From contig CAZFLD010000022.1 of the NCBI GenBank assembly GCA_964519835.1, positions 1-59,988 on the forward strand: a stretch of DNA of 59,988 bases, written 5' to 3'. The notes beneath the pieces were generated by a model. It searched no databases. It was not told where the DNA came from and saw only the letters and a list, made by a program, of their open reading frames with translations. This DNA comes from CAZFLD01 sp964519835. Lineage in GTDB: Bacteria; Spirochaetota; Spirochaetia; DSM-27196; CAZFLD01. The position numbers were made by a program, and so were the translations under genes. This document shows positions 42,665 through 51,756 of the stretch, one piece after another (position 1 is the stretch's first letter; each line of letters begins with the position of its first letter).

Positions 42665-43672
42665 TCAGGCCGGCAGCACCGCCGCCAGTACGCGGGTGAG
42701 ATTTTCGCCAAGGATCTTGCGAACCTCTTCGCGGCGGAATCCCCGCCGCAGAAGCGCCTGCGCCAGGACCGGTAGCTTCGAGGCATCCTCGAGCCCCGTG
42801 ACTCTCCCCGCAAAACCGTCCCAGTCCGATCCGACCCCCACATGGTCGACACCGCAGATCTCCACGGCATGTTCAAACACTGTGGCGAGCTCGTCGACGG
42901 TGACGTCTCCGTTTCTGCCGGCTCCCTTCCGTAGAAGCTCAGGTACAAAAAACACACAAACAACGCCATCGGTTTCGGCGACGCGCCTGGCCTGTTCGTC
43001 GGCGAGATTCCGCGGATGGTCGAAAAAGCGATGGAAGCCGGTATGGCTGTCAACCACGGGCCCTTTGGCAATCGTCAGGACGTCGTCCAAGACGTCGGGA
43101 TTTGCGTGGGCTACATCGATAAGCATGCCCAGGTCGTCGGCACGGCGGACCACTTCGATGCCAAAAGGTGTAAGCCCACGATCGCGCTCGGTGGAAAAAC
43201 AACCACGCGCCGCCTCGTTGTCGTGGTTGTGGGTAAGGATGATCGATCGGACGCCTGCTTCGAACAAGCGGTCAAGCTCGGTTAGGTCGCCGACCATCGG
43301 GGAGACGCCTTCTACCGAAACCAGGATCGCACCGGCGCGATCCGGAGCCTCCGGCAGGTCGTCACGGCCGCAAACACGGTAGAACGGGGCAGACCGTGTG
43401 ATATTTTCCGCCCTCCCTAAGATGCCGTCAATGCCGGAAACAAAGTCCCACGCGAAGCTCCTCGCGGCCTCTCCACGCCGGTCCGGCGGTGTGAAGATGG
43501 CCATAAACTGCACGGACTGCGTTATCTGATCCATCCGTGGCGCATCCATACGTCCCTCAGGATCTCCCTCGTAAAAGCGTCCGGGATTGCCGAGAAATCG
43601 ACCAAGCGTGTCGGCGTGTCCGTCTACAGTGATGGTTTTGGCGAGGAGCGCTTCGTCCGTCGAATTACTCAT
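42665..43672 (-). CDS. Membrane dipeptidase (peptidase family M19)
   Basis: The 335-residue zinc dipeptidase has 'VDGHADTL', the bridging Glu in 'VSVEGVSPM', His in 'LTHNHDNEAA', His in 'VVDSHTG' and Asp in 'VGVGSDWDGF', which are the M19 metal ligands in order. There is no signal peptide, so it is probably cytoplasmic. M19 enzymes cut dipeptides, often with a D-residue at the C-terminal side. The ATG overlaps the TPR gene by 4 bp. Confidence 0.93.
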   Translation of the reverse strand: MSNSTDEALLAKTITVDGHADTLGRFLGNPGRFYEGDPEGRMDAPRMDQITQSVQFMAIFTPPDRRGEAARSFAWDFVSGIDGILGRAENITRSAPFYRVCGRDDLPEAPDRAGAILVSVEGVSPMVGDLTELDRLFEAGVRSIILTHNHDNEAARGCFSTERDRGLTPFGIEVVRRADDLGMLIDVAHANPDVLDDVLTIAKGPVVDSHTGFHRFFDHPRNLADEQARRVAETDGVVCVFFVPELLRKGAGRNGDVTVDELATVFEHAVEICGVDHVGVGSDWDGFAGRVTGLEDASKLPVLAQALLRRGFRREEVRKILGENLTRVLAAVLPA

Positions 43673-46600
43673 TGACCGGAATCGTCCGGCGAACGCTTTT
43701 CACGGAGGCGATGAGCAATACTGTTTAATCGTTCCGACAATGCCCCCGCGACTCGGTTGTCCGGGTAGAGCTTTGTGAGGTTGCCGATATAGTCGAACGC
43801 GCCGACCAACCGGCCCTGGGATACCGGCTGATCATGGGACGGCGCCGGTCCGCGGGTGTGCAGGCCGCGATGGCCGCGCAGACGCGCGCGAATCGTTTCC
43901 AACTTGAGAATCGCTTCGCTGTGCTCGAACTCACCTCGCCGATCCGACGGCAGCGCGCCCGCGAGGTTTCGCAAATAGTCAAACAGCTTAATGCGCGCAA
44001 CCAACTCCGCATAATCCCGCCGCTCTTGCGCTTTGCGAAGCAGCGACGGCTTTTCTCCAGACCTCGGTGGATGAAAACTGCTCGGTGGCGGCAACTCCTC
44101 GGAAAACGGATACGCCGGTTCGTCCTCGACTTCCGGTTTCTCAGGTTCCCCCGGCTCCTCGGACCGCTCCGCGTCTTCCGGTTCCTCTTCGCTTTCCGGC
44201 TCATCGCCGTAGAACGTCTCGGCCTCATCGAGATCCTCGTCCTGCGGAAGGTCCTCGTCCTCCGGTAGCTCCTCATCCTCCGGGGGCTCCTCGTGGCCCG
44301 GTAGGTCGGCGTCCTCCTCGCCGAGGTCGTCCGCCTGGAACTCTTCCGGCTCAGGCTCCTCGGCCTCACCCTCAAACGCCCCGTCTAAGAGGTCCTCCTC
44401 GCCCATCTCCGGCTCTTCCGGCTCGGGTTCCTCGGGTTCGGGCTCCTTTTCGACGTCTAGGTCCGATTCGTCGTCGGCTTCACCGTCAATCTCGGGTTCC
44501 TCGTCTATATACTCAGGTGCTTCCGCCTCGGATTCGGGCTCCTCCGGCTGCTCATCGTCGTCCGGAAGCTCCGGGAGTTCCTCGTCCTGCGGAAGGTCGT
44601 CGTCCTCCGGAAGCTCCACGTCCTCCTCGCCGAGGTCGTCCGCCTGGTCCTCTTCGGACTCGGGTTCCTCGGGTTCCGGCTCTTCCGGCTCGGGTTCCTC
44701 GGGTTCGGACTCGGGTTCCTCGGGTTCGGGCTCCGAGTCCGGCTGAGGCGAAGCAGCAAACACTCCGGTGGACCCTGACTCCGGTGCCTGGTCCGGAAAT
44801 CCGTCGTCCTCACCCGGTAAGTACGGAGGCGGCTTGTATGAGGTGGGATCCGGCGGCGGCACCGTTTTATCCGGGGCCTCCTTCTGAGTTTGTTGGTCCT
44901 CGGTTTTTGACTCCGCACGGCCCGCTTGCTCGGAGACGTTCGTTGGGGTCTGGGATGTCGGTGTTTGGGGCGGCGACTGTTGTGATGCGCCGGGCGGAGG
45001 ACCTTGCTGGGCCGAAGACTGTTGCGGAGGCGGAGGCGCCTGGGCCGCGGGCGCGGATGGTGGAGGGGCGGGCGCTTGCGCCGGGGCTGCGGAGGGGGGA
45101 GCTTGCGCCGGGGACTGGGATGGTGGAAAAGGAGGCGCTTGCGCCGGGGCTGCGGGAGAGGCGTCGGGACGGCTGGTTCCTTCCATTTGGCCCGCTTGAA
45201 TCAGTGTTCTCGGGACCGGGTCCTCTTCTTCCTCTTCCTCTTCTTCCTCTTCTTCTTCCTCGGGCTCCTCTTCCTCGGGCGCTAGAAACTCGGTCTCGAA
45301 GTCCAAGATCGGGATGGATTCCTCGTCGAGATTCTGTGCGCCCTCGACCTGCAGCGTGGACTCCGCTTCCGCCGGCGCCTGCGCCGGAGTGGTAAGCCGC
45401 GCGAGCTTATCGAGATTGCGCCTCCACCTTTCGCCGCTCTCATCCTCGAAACCGGCGACGATCTGCTCGTACAACGCTAGGCTTTCGTTGAGGCCGCTGA
45501 TGTCGTCGGGACTGGCCCGATCGCCTTGGAGAGAGACCAGCGCGTCGGCGGTCTTGATTGCGTCCTGTTTTCGCCCGGTATCGCGATACAGCTGGGCCAA
45601 GTACACGAGGATCTCGCCGTTTTCCGGATTGTTCTTGCTCAGAGACTCCAGTAGCTCGATCGCCGTCTTCGGATCACCCGATGCATCGTAGAATCTTGCA
45701 AGAGTCAGGTTGGCTCGGAGATCTTCAGGCCGACTCTCGAGGTATTCGTGGACGGTGGCAAGAGCCTCTTCTAAGCGCCCCGCCGTCCGGAGTGCTTCCG
45801 CAATGTCGACGACGTACTCTGGATCATCAGTCACTAACTCCAAGTAGCGCGCTCGACTCGCCTGAAACTCCTGTTCGTTTCCGAGCTTGAGGTGGATAAG
45901 GCTGACCGACTTGGCGGCGTCCGCATCGTCCGGGGCCGTCTGTAACAGCAGATCGAACTGCTCAACGGCCGCTTCGAGCTTGCCGGACTGTTCGAGGGTT
46001 CGCGCAAGGGTTCGTCGCAGCTCGATGTTTTCCGGGTCGCGCTCAACCATCGTGGCCAGCTCATCCATGGAGACCGTCGTGTCGCGGTTGGATTGGAGCA
46101 GTTGCCCAAGGTTCGAGGCGGCCTTTCTATATCCGGGGTTTTGCTCCAGAGCATCGCGATAGAATTTCACCGCCTGTTCCACGTTGCCCTGGCGAGCGTA
46201 AATGGTAGCGATATTGTTGCGTGCCGTTGAGCTGGAGTCGTCGAAGGACAGGACTTCGTTGAACGCCTTGAGTGACTCATCGTATCGCTCGAGCTTCTGC
46301 AGGACTATCCCAAGGTTGTTGAGACTGTCCGTCCAGCCCGGTTTGGAGACCAACGATTGCTGGTATTGCTCTTGGGCTTCCTCGAGACGACCCATGGCTT
46401 GTAGCGCGATGCCCAGGTTGTAGCGGAGTGTCGGATGGTTGGGATCGTACTCGAGACCCGACTGGAAGACCTCCGCCGCTTCTTCGTACTTGTCCTCGGC
46501 CTCGAAGAGTGTGCCCAAGTTGTTGTACGCAAGGACCATCTTTGGATCGAGCTCGATACAGCGCCGATACGCCTCCATCGCTTGCTCGTGTTCCCCTTGC

Positions 46601-46950
46601 GCCTTGAGGATATTGCCGAGGTTGTAGTGGGCCTCAGCGCGGTTCGGATCGATGTCGATCGCGCGCCGAACGGCCGGCAGAGCCTGATCGAGCTTACCCT
46701 GGGAGCGATAGATAACCCCGAGGTTGTTGTGGGGCTCCGGGTTTTCCGGATCTAGGCCAATTGCTTGCTCAAACGCCTCGACGGCAGCATCGACGTTTCC
46801 CTGCCTACTGTGAATTGCACCCAGGAGGATTAGTGCGGATACTGAGTCGGGATCCTGTTTGGCGATTTGGACCGCAAAGCGTTCCGCCGTGTCATAGTCG
46901 CCTGTTCGGTAGGAGTTACGAGCGCGGTTGAGAAGCGGGTTGGTGTTCAT
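43669..46950 (-). CDS. TPR protein with long acidic, Pro-rich low-complexity region
   Basis: The 1093 residues have no signal peptide. Residues 1-~500 are about 14 TPR units ('AIHSRQGNVDAAVEAFEQAIGLDPENPEPHNNLG' type). Residues ~557-578 are an almost pure Glu run. Residues ~587-700 are Pro/Ala/Gln-rich ('APAQAPP' repeats), and ~730-950 are dominated by 'EPEEPE' and 'LPEDEDLPQDE' repeats. Residues ~964-1093 return to an ordered basic helical domain ('LLRKAQERRDYAELVARIKLFDYLRNLAGALP'). The layout suggests a scaffold whose two folded ends are joined by a long, highly charged flexible tether. It is coupled by 4-bp overlaps to the LamG gene before and the dipeptidase after. Confidence 0.85.
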   Translation of the reverse strand: MNTNPLLNRARNSYRTGDYDTAERFAVQIAKQDPDSVSALILLGAIHSRQGNVDAAVEAFEQAIGLDPENPEPHNNLGVIYRSQGKLDQALPAVRRAIDIDPNRAEAHYNLGNILKAQGEHEQAMEAYRRCIELDPKMVLAYNNLGTLFEAEDKYEEAAEVFQSGLEYDPNHPTLRYNLGIALQAMGRLEEAQEQYQQSLVSKPGWTDSLNNLGIVLQKLERYDESLKAFNEVLSFDDSSSTARNNIATIYARQGNVEQAVKFYRDALEQNPGYRKAASNLGQLLQSNRDTTVSMDELATMVERDPENIELRRTLARTLEQSGKLEAAVEQFDLLLQTAPDDADAAKSVSLIHLKLGNEQEFQASRARYLELVTDDPEYVVDIAEALRTAGRLEEALATVHEYLESRPEDLRANLTLARFYDASGDPKTAIELLESLSKNNPENGEILVYLAQLYRDTGRKQDAIKTADALVSLQGDRASPDDISGLNESLALYEQIVAGFEDESGERWRRNLDKLARLTTPAQAPAEAESTLQVEGAQNLDEESIPILDFETEFLAPEEEEPEEEEEEEEEEEEEDPVPRTLIQAGQMEGTSRPDASPAAPAQAPPFPPSQSPAQAPPSAAPAQAPAPPPSAPAAQAPPPPQQSSAQQGPPPGASQQSPPQTPTSQTPTNVSEQAGRAESKTEDQQTQKEAPDKTVPPPDPTSYKPPPYLPGEDDGFPDQAPESGSTGVFAASPQPDSEPEPEEPESEPEEPEPEEPEPEEPESEEDQADDLGEEDVELPEDDDLPQDEELPELPDDDEQPEEPESEAEAPEYIDEEPEIDGEADDESDLDVEKEPEPEEPEPEEPEMGEEDLLDGAFEGEAEEPEPEEFQADDLGEEDADLPGHEEPPEDEELPEDEDLPQDEDLDEAETFYGDEPESEEEPEDAERSEEPGEPEKPEVEDEPAYPFSEELPPPSSFHPPRSGEKPSLLRKAQERRDYAELVARIKLFDYLRNLAGALPSDRRGEFEHSEAILKLETIRARLRGHRGLHTRGPAPSHDQPVSQGRLVGAFDYIGNLTKLYPDNRVAGALSERLNSIAHRLREKRSPDDSGQ

Positions 46951-48601
46951 GGCGGCGCATCATATAAGCCGAGTGGCCTCGCGTGGACTTCTTGTGAGAG
47001 CACCAAATCCGCGCGTTCCGGCGCCATATCATACGCACTGACCGCAAAATAGTAAAGAACGCCGTTTTCCAGGCCGTGCAGGGTCATTGACGTGCTGTTT
47101 CCAACGTCGATGGGTGACTCCATACCGGCAAATCCGGCGTACCGAGCCGACGACGTGCCGAAGTACAGGTAATAGCCCCTCACGTCCGCCTCCGGAACAG
47201 GCGACCAGTCGATGCGCACTGCTTCGTCGTACGGCGTTGCGGCTACGCGGGCCGGAGGAACCGGCGCGAGATTGGGCTCGTAGCTCAGTCGCAGCGAAGC
47301 AATCCGGGGCGTTTGGGTAAGCGACCCGTCGGGGTATGCTTGAAACCGGAATTGGACGTACCGACCTCGCACTTCGTCACCCTCGGAGTCCAACGGTAAA
47401 TCGTCGTCGACCAAGTATCTCCACTCGGGACTCTCGGCACGCGGGTCGAATCGCCGCGACGAGATTCGGTACGAGACAACCAATTCGGAATTGCCCGGTC
47501 GCCGGGCGTCCAAGTCGACCCTTAGGAGCTGTGACTGGGGCATGCCCAGGTCAAACACCTCGGAGAGCGCAACACCGGGATGGGCGGAGTAGGAGCCCGG
47601 CCGATACACACTTCGTTCCGCCGAGATGATCTCGAACTCGTCGAGTAGCCCAACAAAACTCGGCGCTATTTCCACAAACGGATCGGATAGCGGTCCAAGG
47701 CTCGGATAGAGGATAGTCGGCGTCTCTCGTCCGGTAGGGGTGGTATGCGTGAGGTCTTCGGGTACGCCGTCCACGAGGTACTCGATGAGCCCGACGTCCG
47801 CGTCAAACTGAAGGCTGTGGTGCGTCCATGTGCCGGGAACCAATCGGGATCGCCCCGTCAGACGAACGTCCAAGGGCCGATCGTTGGACGAAAAGACGCC
47901 GTCCAGTATCCAAGCCAAGCGGCCGGCTACGATTTCGGCGCGGATCTCCGAATCACGCGACGGACGAAAGGTCGGCAAACGGCCGTCGCCGGTCCCCCGC
48001 CGCCGGAACACAATCTCACCGTCCGTAACAAGGCTCGGCTTGATCCAAAATGATATCGAGAAGCTCCCCCAGGACGATCCCGGTGCGAGCATGGCGCCGG
48101 GCAGCGCCTCCAGCGTGATTCCACCCGATATTGGATGAAAGTAGGCAGCGCCGTCGCCAAGCCTTGCGAGCTGCGCAGGAGCGGTCTGAACCCTCTCTGC
48201 TTGACGCAACGCATAGTTACCGTGAAGATCGTCCGGCGATGGACCGTCAAACGACAGGTACAGGTCCACCGTCCTATCAATGTTGCGCCTCGAGTCTTCC
48301 AAAATCAGGTCCGTGGAGCTCCGTACGCCAAGTACCCGGGCAACCCCGTCAAGAGACGCCATACGGGTCCACTCATCCTCCTCGCCCAGAACAAGAACCT
48401 CCTGCGCAATAGCGAGGCCCGGAACGAGGAGGAGAACGAGGAGNNNNNNNNNNNNNNNNNNNNNNNNNNNNNNNNNNNNNNNNNNNNNNNNNNNNNNNNN
48501 NNNNNNNNNNNNNNNNNNNNNNNNNNNNNNNNNNNNNNNNNNNGAACGAGGAGGAGAACGAGGAGAGTCAGCCATGTGTTTGTCGTTTTCTTTGAGAGCA
48601 T
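46947..48601 (-). CDS. Exported LamG/concanavalin-like and FN3-like protein (interrupted by assembly gap)
   Basis: From the gap to the stop the frame reads a leader end 'VPGLAIAQE', a LamG-like jelly-roll domain ('SFSISFWIKPSLVTDGEIVF', 'TWTHHSLQFDADVGLIEYLVDG', 'FVGLLDEFEI'), a second beta domain, and a C-terminal FN3 domain ('AVRIDWSPVPEADVRGYYLYFG', 'ENGVLYYFAVSAYD'). The start is hidden by 100 Ns. If the identical 22-bp flanks are merged, the frame continues unbroken to ATG 48601 and gives the leader 'MLSKKTTNTWLTLLVLLLVP' before 'GLAIAQE', an ideal signal peptide. I therefore place the start at 48601. It is the first gene of a four-gene operon. The ligand is unknown. Confidence 0.75.
48422..48565. 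other. Assembly gap of 100 N with identical 22-bp flanks
   Basis: Ns fill 48444-48543 exactly. The 22 bases before (48422-48443) and after (48544-48565) are the same and consist of GAACGAGGAG/GAGAACGAGGAG units. The round gap size marks a scaffold join of unknown length. The identical flanks are what two contigs ending in the same k-mer repeat would show. Confidence 0.9.
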
Positions 48602-48619
48602 ACCTACGTAGATTAGTAT
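48592..48619 (+). promoter_or_regulatory. Predicted promoter of uvrC
   Basis: TTGAGA (48592-48597), a 16-nt spacer and TAGTAT (48614-48619) end 8 nt before the uvrC ATG at 48628. No Shine-Dalgarno precedes the ATG. The promoter overlaps the divergent start at 48601. Confidence 0.4.
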
Positions 48620-48627
48620 CGGCAAAG

Positions 48628-50439
48628 ATGAAGGAATCAGTAAAAGAGAGCCGCGCTGCCCTCGCGCACGGCGTTAAGGACTTTCCGACCGAACCCGGCG
48701 TCTACCTGATGAAAGATCAGCACGGCAAGACGATTTACGTGGGAAAAGCAAAGAGCCTACGAAATCGAGTGCGGTCCTACTTTACCGGCGAAAAAGACGT
48801 AAAAACCGCGATTCTGATGCGACGCGTACGCTCGATCGACTACATCGTCACCAGTACTGAGTACGAGGCGCTGCTGCTCGAAAACAACCTGATCAAGGAG
48901 TCGACGCCTCGCTACAACATAAACCTCAAAGACGGAAAGACCTATCCGGTCATACGAGTTACCGCGGACGACTTTCCGCGGGTGTTTCGGACACGACGGG
49001 TTATCCAGGACGGATCAGAGTACTTCGGACCCTACCCCGACGTCCGCACGATCGATCAATACCTCGAGATTATCGACCGGCTCTTTCCGTTACGAAAGTG
49101 CCGTGGACCGCTCAAGAAGCGTGATAAGCCCTGCCTCTACTACCACATCGGGCGCTGCGCCGCACCGTGTGCCGGAAAAACCGACAAGGAACACTACAAC
49201 AAACGGGTAGACGCCGTGCGAAAGCTGCTTCGCGGCGAGTCGGCCGAGTTGGTGCGGGATCTGAGAGCAAAGATGGACCAAGCGGTAATGGAGCTCCGCT
49301 TCGAGGAGGCGGCAAAGCTCCGCGACGATATAGGGGCGATAACCACCGCGGACTCGGAACAGCAGGTAGTCGATTTCGATCCGAATACTCGCGACTACAT
49401 CGGCTTTGCCCGCGAAGTCGAGGCGGTATCGTTTGTCGTGTTCCAGATGCGCTCCGGCAAACTCACGGGCACCGATGTGTTTCGCGAATCCACCCCCGAC
49501 GCCGAAACCGAAGACCTCGAGCAGTTTTTTCTGCAGTACTACGGCGGCGTCCGGAGCCTGCCGTCGCGAGTGGTGGTACCGGTGCTCCCCGACGACAAAG
49601 AGTTCGCCACAGCGGCCCAAGAACTCCTCGGGAGGGCAGTTCCCCTATCGCTACCGGAAACCGACCACGACATCGCCGTCCTCAACATGGTAACCGAGAA
49701 CGCCAAGCAGGATCTGTACAAGAGGCTACGTGAGCGGGGAAACACTCCCGCGCTCGAGGAGTTACAGTCGGTCTTAGGGTTGTCGTCGCTTCCGCGGCGC
49801 ATCGAAGGATTCGACATTGCACAACTCGGCGGCCGCTACCCCGTTGCATCAATGGTGTCCTTTCTCAACGGCATTCCGGACAAGTCTTCCTACCGACGGT
49901 TTCACCTAAAGAGCCTCGGAGGCCAAGTCGACGACTTCGAGTCGATGCGCGAAGCGGTAGCCCGGCGCTATCAGCGACTACTCAATGAAGAACAGCCGCT
50001 TCCGGACCTGATTTTGGTGGATGGAGGCAAAGGACAGGTGAGTGCCGCTACGGGGATTCTCGAGGCACTGGAGCTGCAGGCAATTCCCGTGGTGGGCCTC
50101 GCTAAGCGCGAGGAGGAGATATTCCTTGCCAATCGTCATGAGCCAATTAGTCTGCCCGAAGGGTCGCCGCCGCTCAAAGTGCTGCAGTACGTGCGCGACG
50201 AGGCCCATCGGTTTGCCACCAGCCTGAGCAGAAAGATGCGAAGCAAGAACTTGTCGTTTTCCGTCTTGGAATCCGCGCCCGGCATCGGTCCAAAACGAAG
50301 CAAGCTTGTTATGGATTTCTACGGGTCCATCGACGCAGTCAGGACCGCCGACGCTGAAGAGCTCGCATCCGTCGGCAAAATGGGAGTTACCACCGCTGAA
50401 GCACTTAAGGCGTTTTTGGACAAGCAAAGGCCGGTGTAG
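48628..50439 (+). CDS. uvrC: Excinuclease ABC subunit C
   Basis: The 603-residue nuclease makes both incisions in nucleotide excision repair. The order is complete: GIY-YIG domain (~20-95, 'GVYLMKDQHGKTIYVGKAKSLRNRVRSYF'), Cys-rich segment ('KPCLYYHIGRCAAPCAG'), UVR domain (~205-240), the RNase H-like 3'/5' nuclease domain ('IEGFDIAQLGG', 'LILVDGGKGQ') and C-terminal helix-hairpin-helix ('SAPGIGPKRSKLVMDFYGS'). I start at MKESVKES; the open frame upstream runs through the N gap and is artefactual. Confidence 0.97.
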   Translation: MKESVKESRAALAHGVKDFPTEPGVYLMKDQHGKTIYVGKAKSLRNRVRSYFTGEKDVKTAILMRRVRSIDYIVTSTEYEALLLENNLIKESTPRYNINLKDGKTYPVIRVTADDFPRVFRTRRVIQDGSEYFGPYPDVRTIDQYLEIIDRLFPLRKCRGPLKKRDKPCLYYHIGRCAAPCAGKTDKEHYNKRVDAVRKLLRGESAELVRDLRAKMDQAVMELRFEEAAKLRDDIGAITTADSEQQVVDFDPNTRDYIGFAREVEAVSFVVFQMRSGKLTGTDVFRESTPDAETEDLEQFFLQYYGGVRSLPSRVVVPVLPDDKEFATAAQELLGRAVPLSLPETDHDIAVLNMVTENAKQDLYKRLRERGNTPALEELQSVLGLSSLPRRIEGFDIAQLGGRYPVASMVSFLNGIPDKSSYRRFHLKSLGGQVDDFESMREAVARRYQRLLNEEQPLPDLILVDGGKGQVSAATGILEALELQAIPVVGLAKREEEIFLANRHEPISLPEGSPPLKVLQYVRDEAHRFATSLSRKMRSKNLSFSVLESAPGIGPKRSKLVMDFYGSIDAVRTADAEELASVGKMGVTTAEALKAFLDKQRPV

Positions 50440-50459
50440 CCCGTTGTCACCGAATCGGC

Positions 50460-50465
50460 TATTCT
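50460..50465 (+). promoter_or_regulatory. Possible -10 box (TATTCT) of the HMA-like gene
   Basis: TATTCT ends 6 nt before GTG 50472 in the 32-nt gap after uvrC, the same spacing as at several other starts here. No good -35 is evident, so this may be chance. Confidence 0.25.
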
Positions 50466-50471
50466 AAGATC

Positions 50472-50699
50472 GTGATCGGCAAAAAGACGTACCACTACAT
50501 TGTCGACGGACTGACTGCGGACAAGGCCGTAGAGATCAGGCGTAACTTGCGCGTGGTCCCGGATATTGTAAAGTCCCAGGTCGACCCCGGACGTGGCACC
50601 GTGTCCGTCGTCGCGCGACGCAACGTCGAGGATTCCGTCAAGCTCGCCTGCGAAGCCGCCGGTTGCACCTTTCGAACAAGGTTGCAACGCAACATCTAA
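50472..50699 (+). CDS. Small HMA-like (ferredoxin-fold) protein lacking the CxxC metal site
   Basis: The 75 residues from GTG 50472 follow the beta-alpha-beta-beta-alpha-beta order of heavy-metal-associated domains: 'YHYIVDGLTADKAVEIRRNLRVVPDIVKSQVDPGRGTVSVVARRNVEDSVKLACEAAG'. The metal-binding MxCxxC loop is replaced by 'DGLTADKA', so it should not bind copper in the usual way. It lies between uvrC and an SDR gene that starts 5 nt after its stop. The function is unknown. It could be a regulator or a structural remnant. Confidence 0.65.
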   Translation: MIGKKTYHYIVDGLTADKAVEIRRNLRVVPDIVKSQVDPGRGTVSVVARRNVEDSVKLACEAAGCTFRTRLQRNI

Positions 50700-50704
50700 C
50701 CTCG

Positions 50705-51502
50705 ATGAGCACTCTGAGCTTTCGCGACAAACTGATTCTCGTGACAGGTGCCTCGAGCGGCCTTGGCCGTCACCTCGCGCAACGCTTTGCCCTGCACGAA
50801 GGGGCGCACTTGGTAGTCGCCGCGCGACGCCTCGAGCGGCTGCACGAGCTGAAAGACGAAATAGAGTCCCAATGCCAATCACGAGTAACGCCCGTTGAAG
50901 TGGACCTGTCTGCTCCGGAGGCGCCGCGCTACCTGATCGAACGCGCGGAGCAAGCGGGGGAGTTGTTCGCGGTTGTAAACAATGCCGGGGTCACCCGGTG
51001 GGGACCCACCGAGGCGTTCTCCTGGGAAGATTACGCGGTGCTGTTTCGAATCAACGCGCTTGCCCCCATAGAGATCATCCATACGCTCCTGCCACGCTTC
51101 TTGGCAAGAGGTAGCGGTGCGTTTCTCTCGATTACGAGCGAGGCGGCGCTTTTTCCGCTGCCGTATCAAAACGCATACGCAGCTTCCAAGCACGCAATCC
51201 ACGTCTTCACGGAGGCCCTTGCGACCGAAGTTCGCGGTAGCGGCGTCTATGTCACGGCTTTTGCCCCGGGCGGAATCAGGACCGAGATGGTGGAAAAGTC
51301 CGGCCTGGTTGCCAAGTTTCCCATGCACAGCCCGGTTCTTATGGACCCCGACGTGGTTGCCGCCCAAGCGATAAGGGCCCTAAAGCGGCGACGTGTCTCC
51401 GCGATACCGGGACTTGCCAACCGGATACAGGCGTCGATTCTGAAGATGCTACCGCGTCCGGTCCGACGCGCCATCATCGCGGGCTTCTACAAGCCGCGGT
51501 AG
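50705..51502 (+). CDS. Short-chain dehydrogenase/reductase
   Basis: The 265-residue Rossmann oxidoreductase has the cofactor loop 'TGASSGLG' (14-21), 'NNAG' (92-95), and the catalytic Ser145, Tyr158 and Lys162 ('YAASK'). 'RRLERL' after the second strand suggests NADPH preference. It belongs to the classical SDR group. The C-terminal helix region 'RIQASILKMLPRPVRRAIIAGFYKPR' is basic and amphipathic and may touch membranes. The substrate is unknown. Confidence 0.9.
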   Translation: MSTLSFRDKLILVTGASSGLGRHLAQRFALHEGAHLVVAARRLERLHELKDEIESQCQSRVTPVEVDLSAPEAPRYLIERAEQAGELFAVVNNAGVTRWGPTEAFSWEDYAVLFRINALAPIEIIHTLLPRFLARGSGAFLSITSEAALFPLPYQNAYAASKHAIHVFTEALATEVRGSGVYVTAFAPGGIRTEMVEKSGLVAKFPMHSPVLMDPDVVAAQAIRALKRRRVSAIPGLANRIQASILKMLPRPVRRAIIAGFYKPR

Positions 51503-51689
51503 GTGTTCCGGACAGGGTGACCAAAAGCGAGCCAAATAGCATGGGTGGGGAGACAGCACGTGTCGGCTCGAGACTCCGCCACAACGGCCGACCGAGAGCC
51601 GGTGCGGTTTGCCCGCAACCCAAACCGCTGTATAAAGCGCCTGTGGGTGCGCCATACCGGTACAACTACAACAAGAGGCACCGTATCAA

Positions 51690-51756
51690 CCAACGGACAA
51701 ACGATCCGACGACCCAACTACGAGCGCCAGATCAACGGGCTTTGGATCAGTTCAGA
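51690..51756. repeat. Dispersed 67-bp repeat, copy 2
   Basis: This copy has 64 of 67 bases identical to 37687-37753. It lies in the 244-bp convergent gap between the SDR gene and trxB, and its last 10 bases contain the trxB stop codon and final codons. Nothing else recognisable fills that gap. Confidence 0.8.

Noticed and set aside
42609..43071. 155-codon upstream extension of the DUF4340 frame
   Set aside because: It overlaps the dipeptidase gene antiparallel in frame content, and GTG 42606 has a good Shine-Dalgarno and a membrane anchor directly after.
44067..45395. Plus-strand open frame rich in Pro and Arg
   Set aside because: It is the complement of the Glu/Pro low-complexity region of the TPR gene; composition alone explains the absence of stops.
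48544..48575. Start codon MADSPRSPPR for the LamG-like protein
   Set aside because: It gives no signal peptide, and its frame relation across the Ns is arbitrary. The merged-flank frame from 48601 gives a proper leader.
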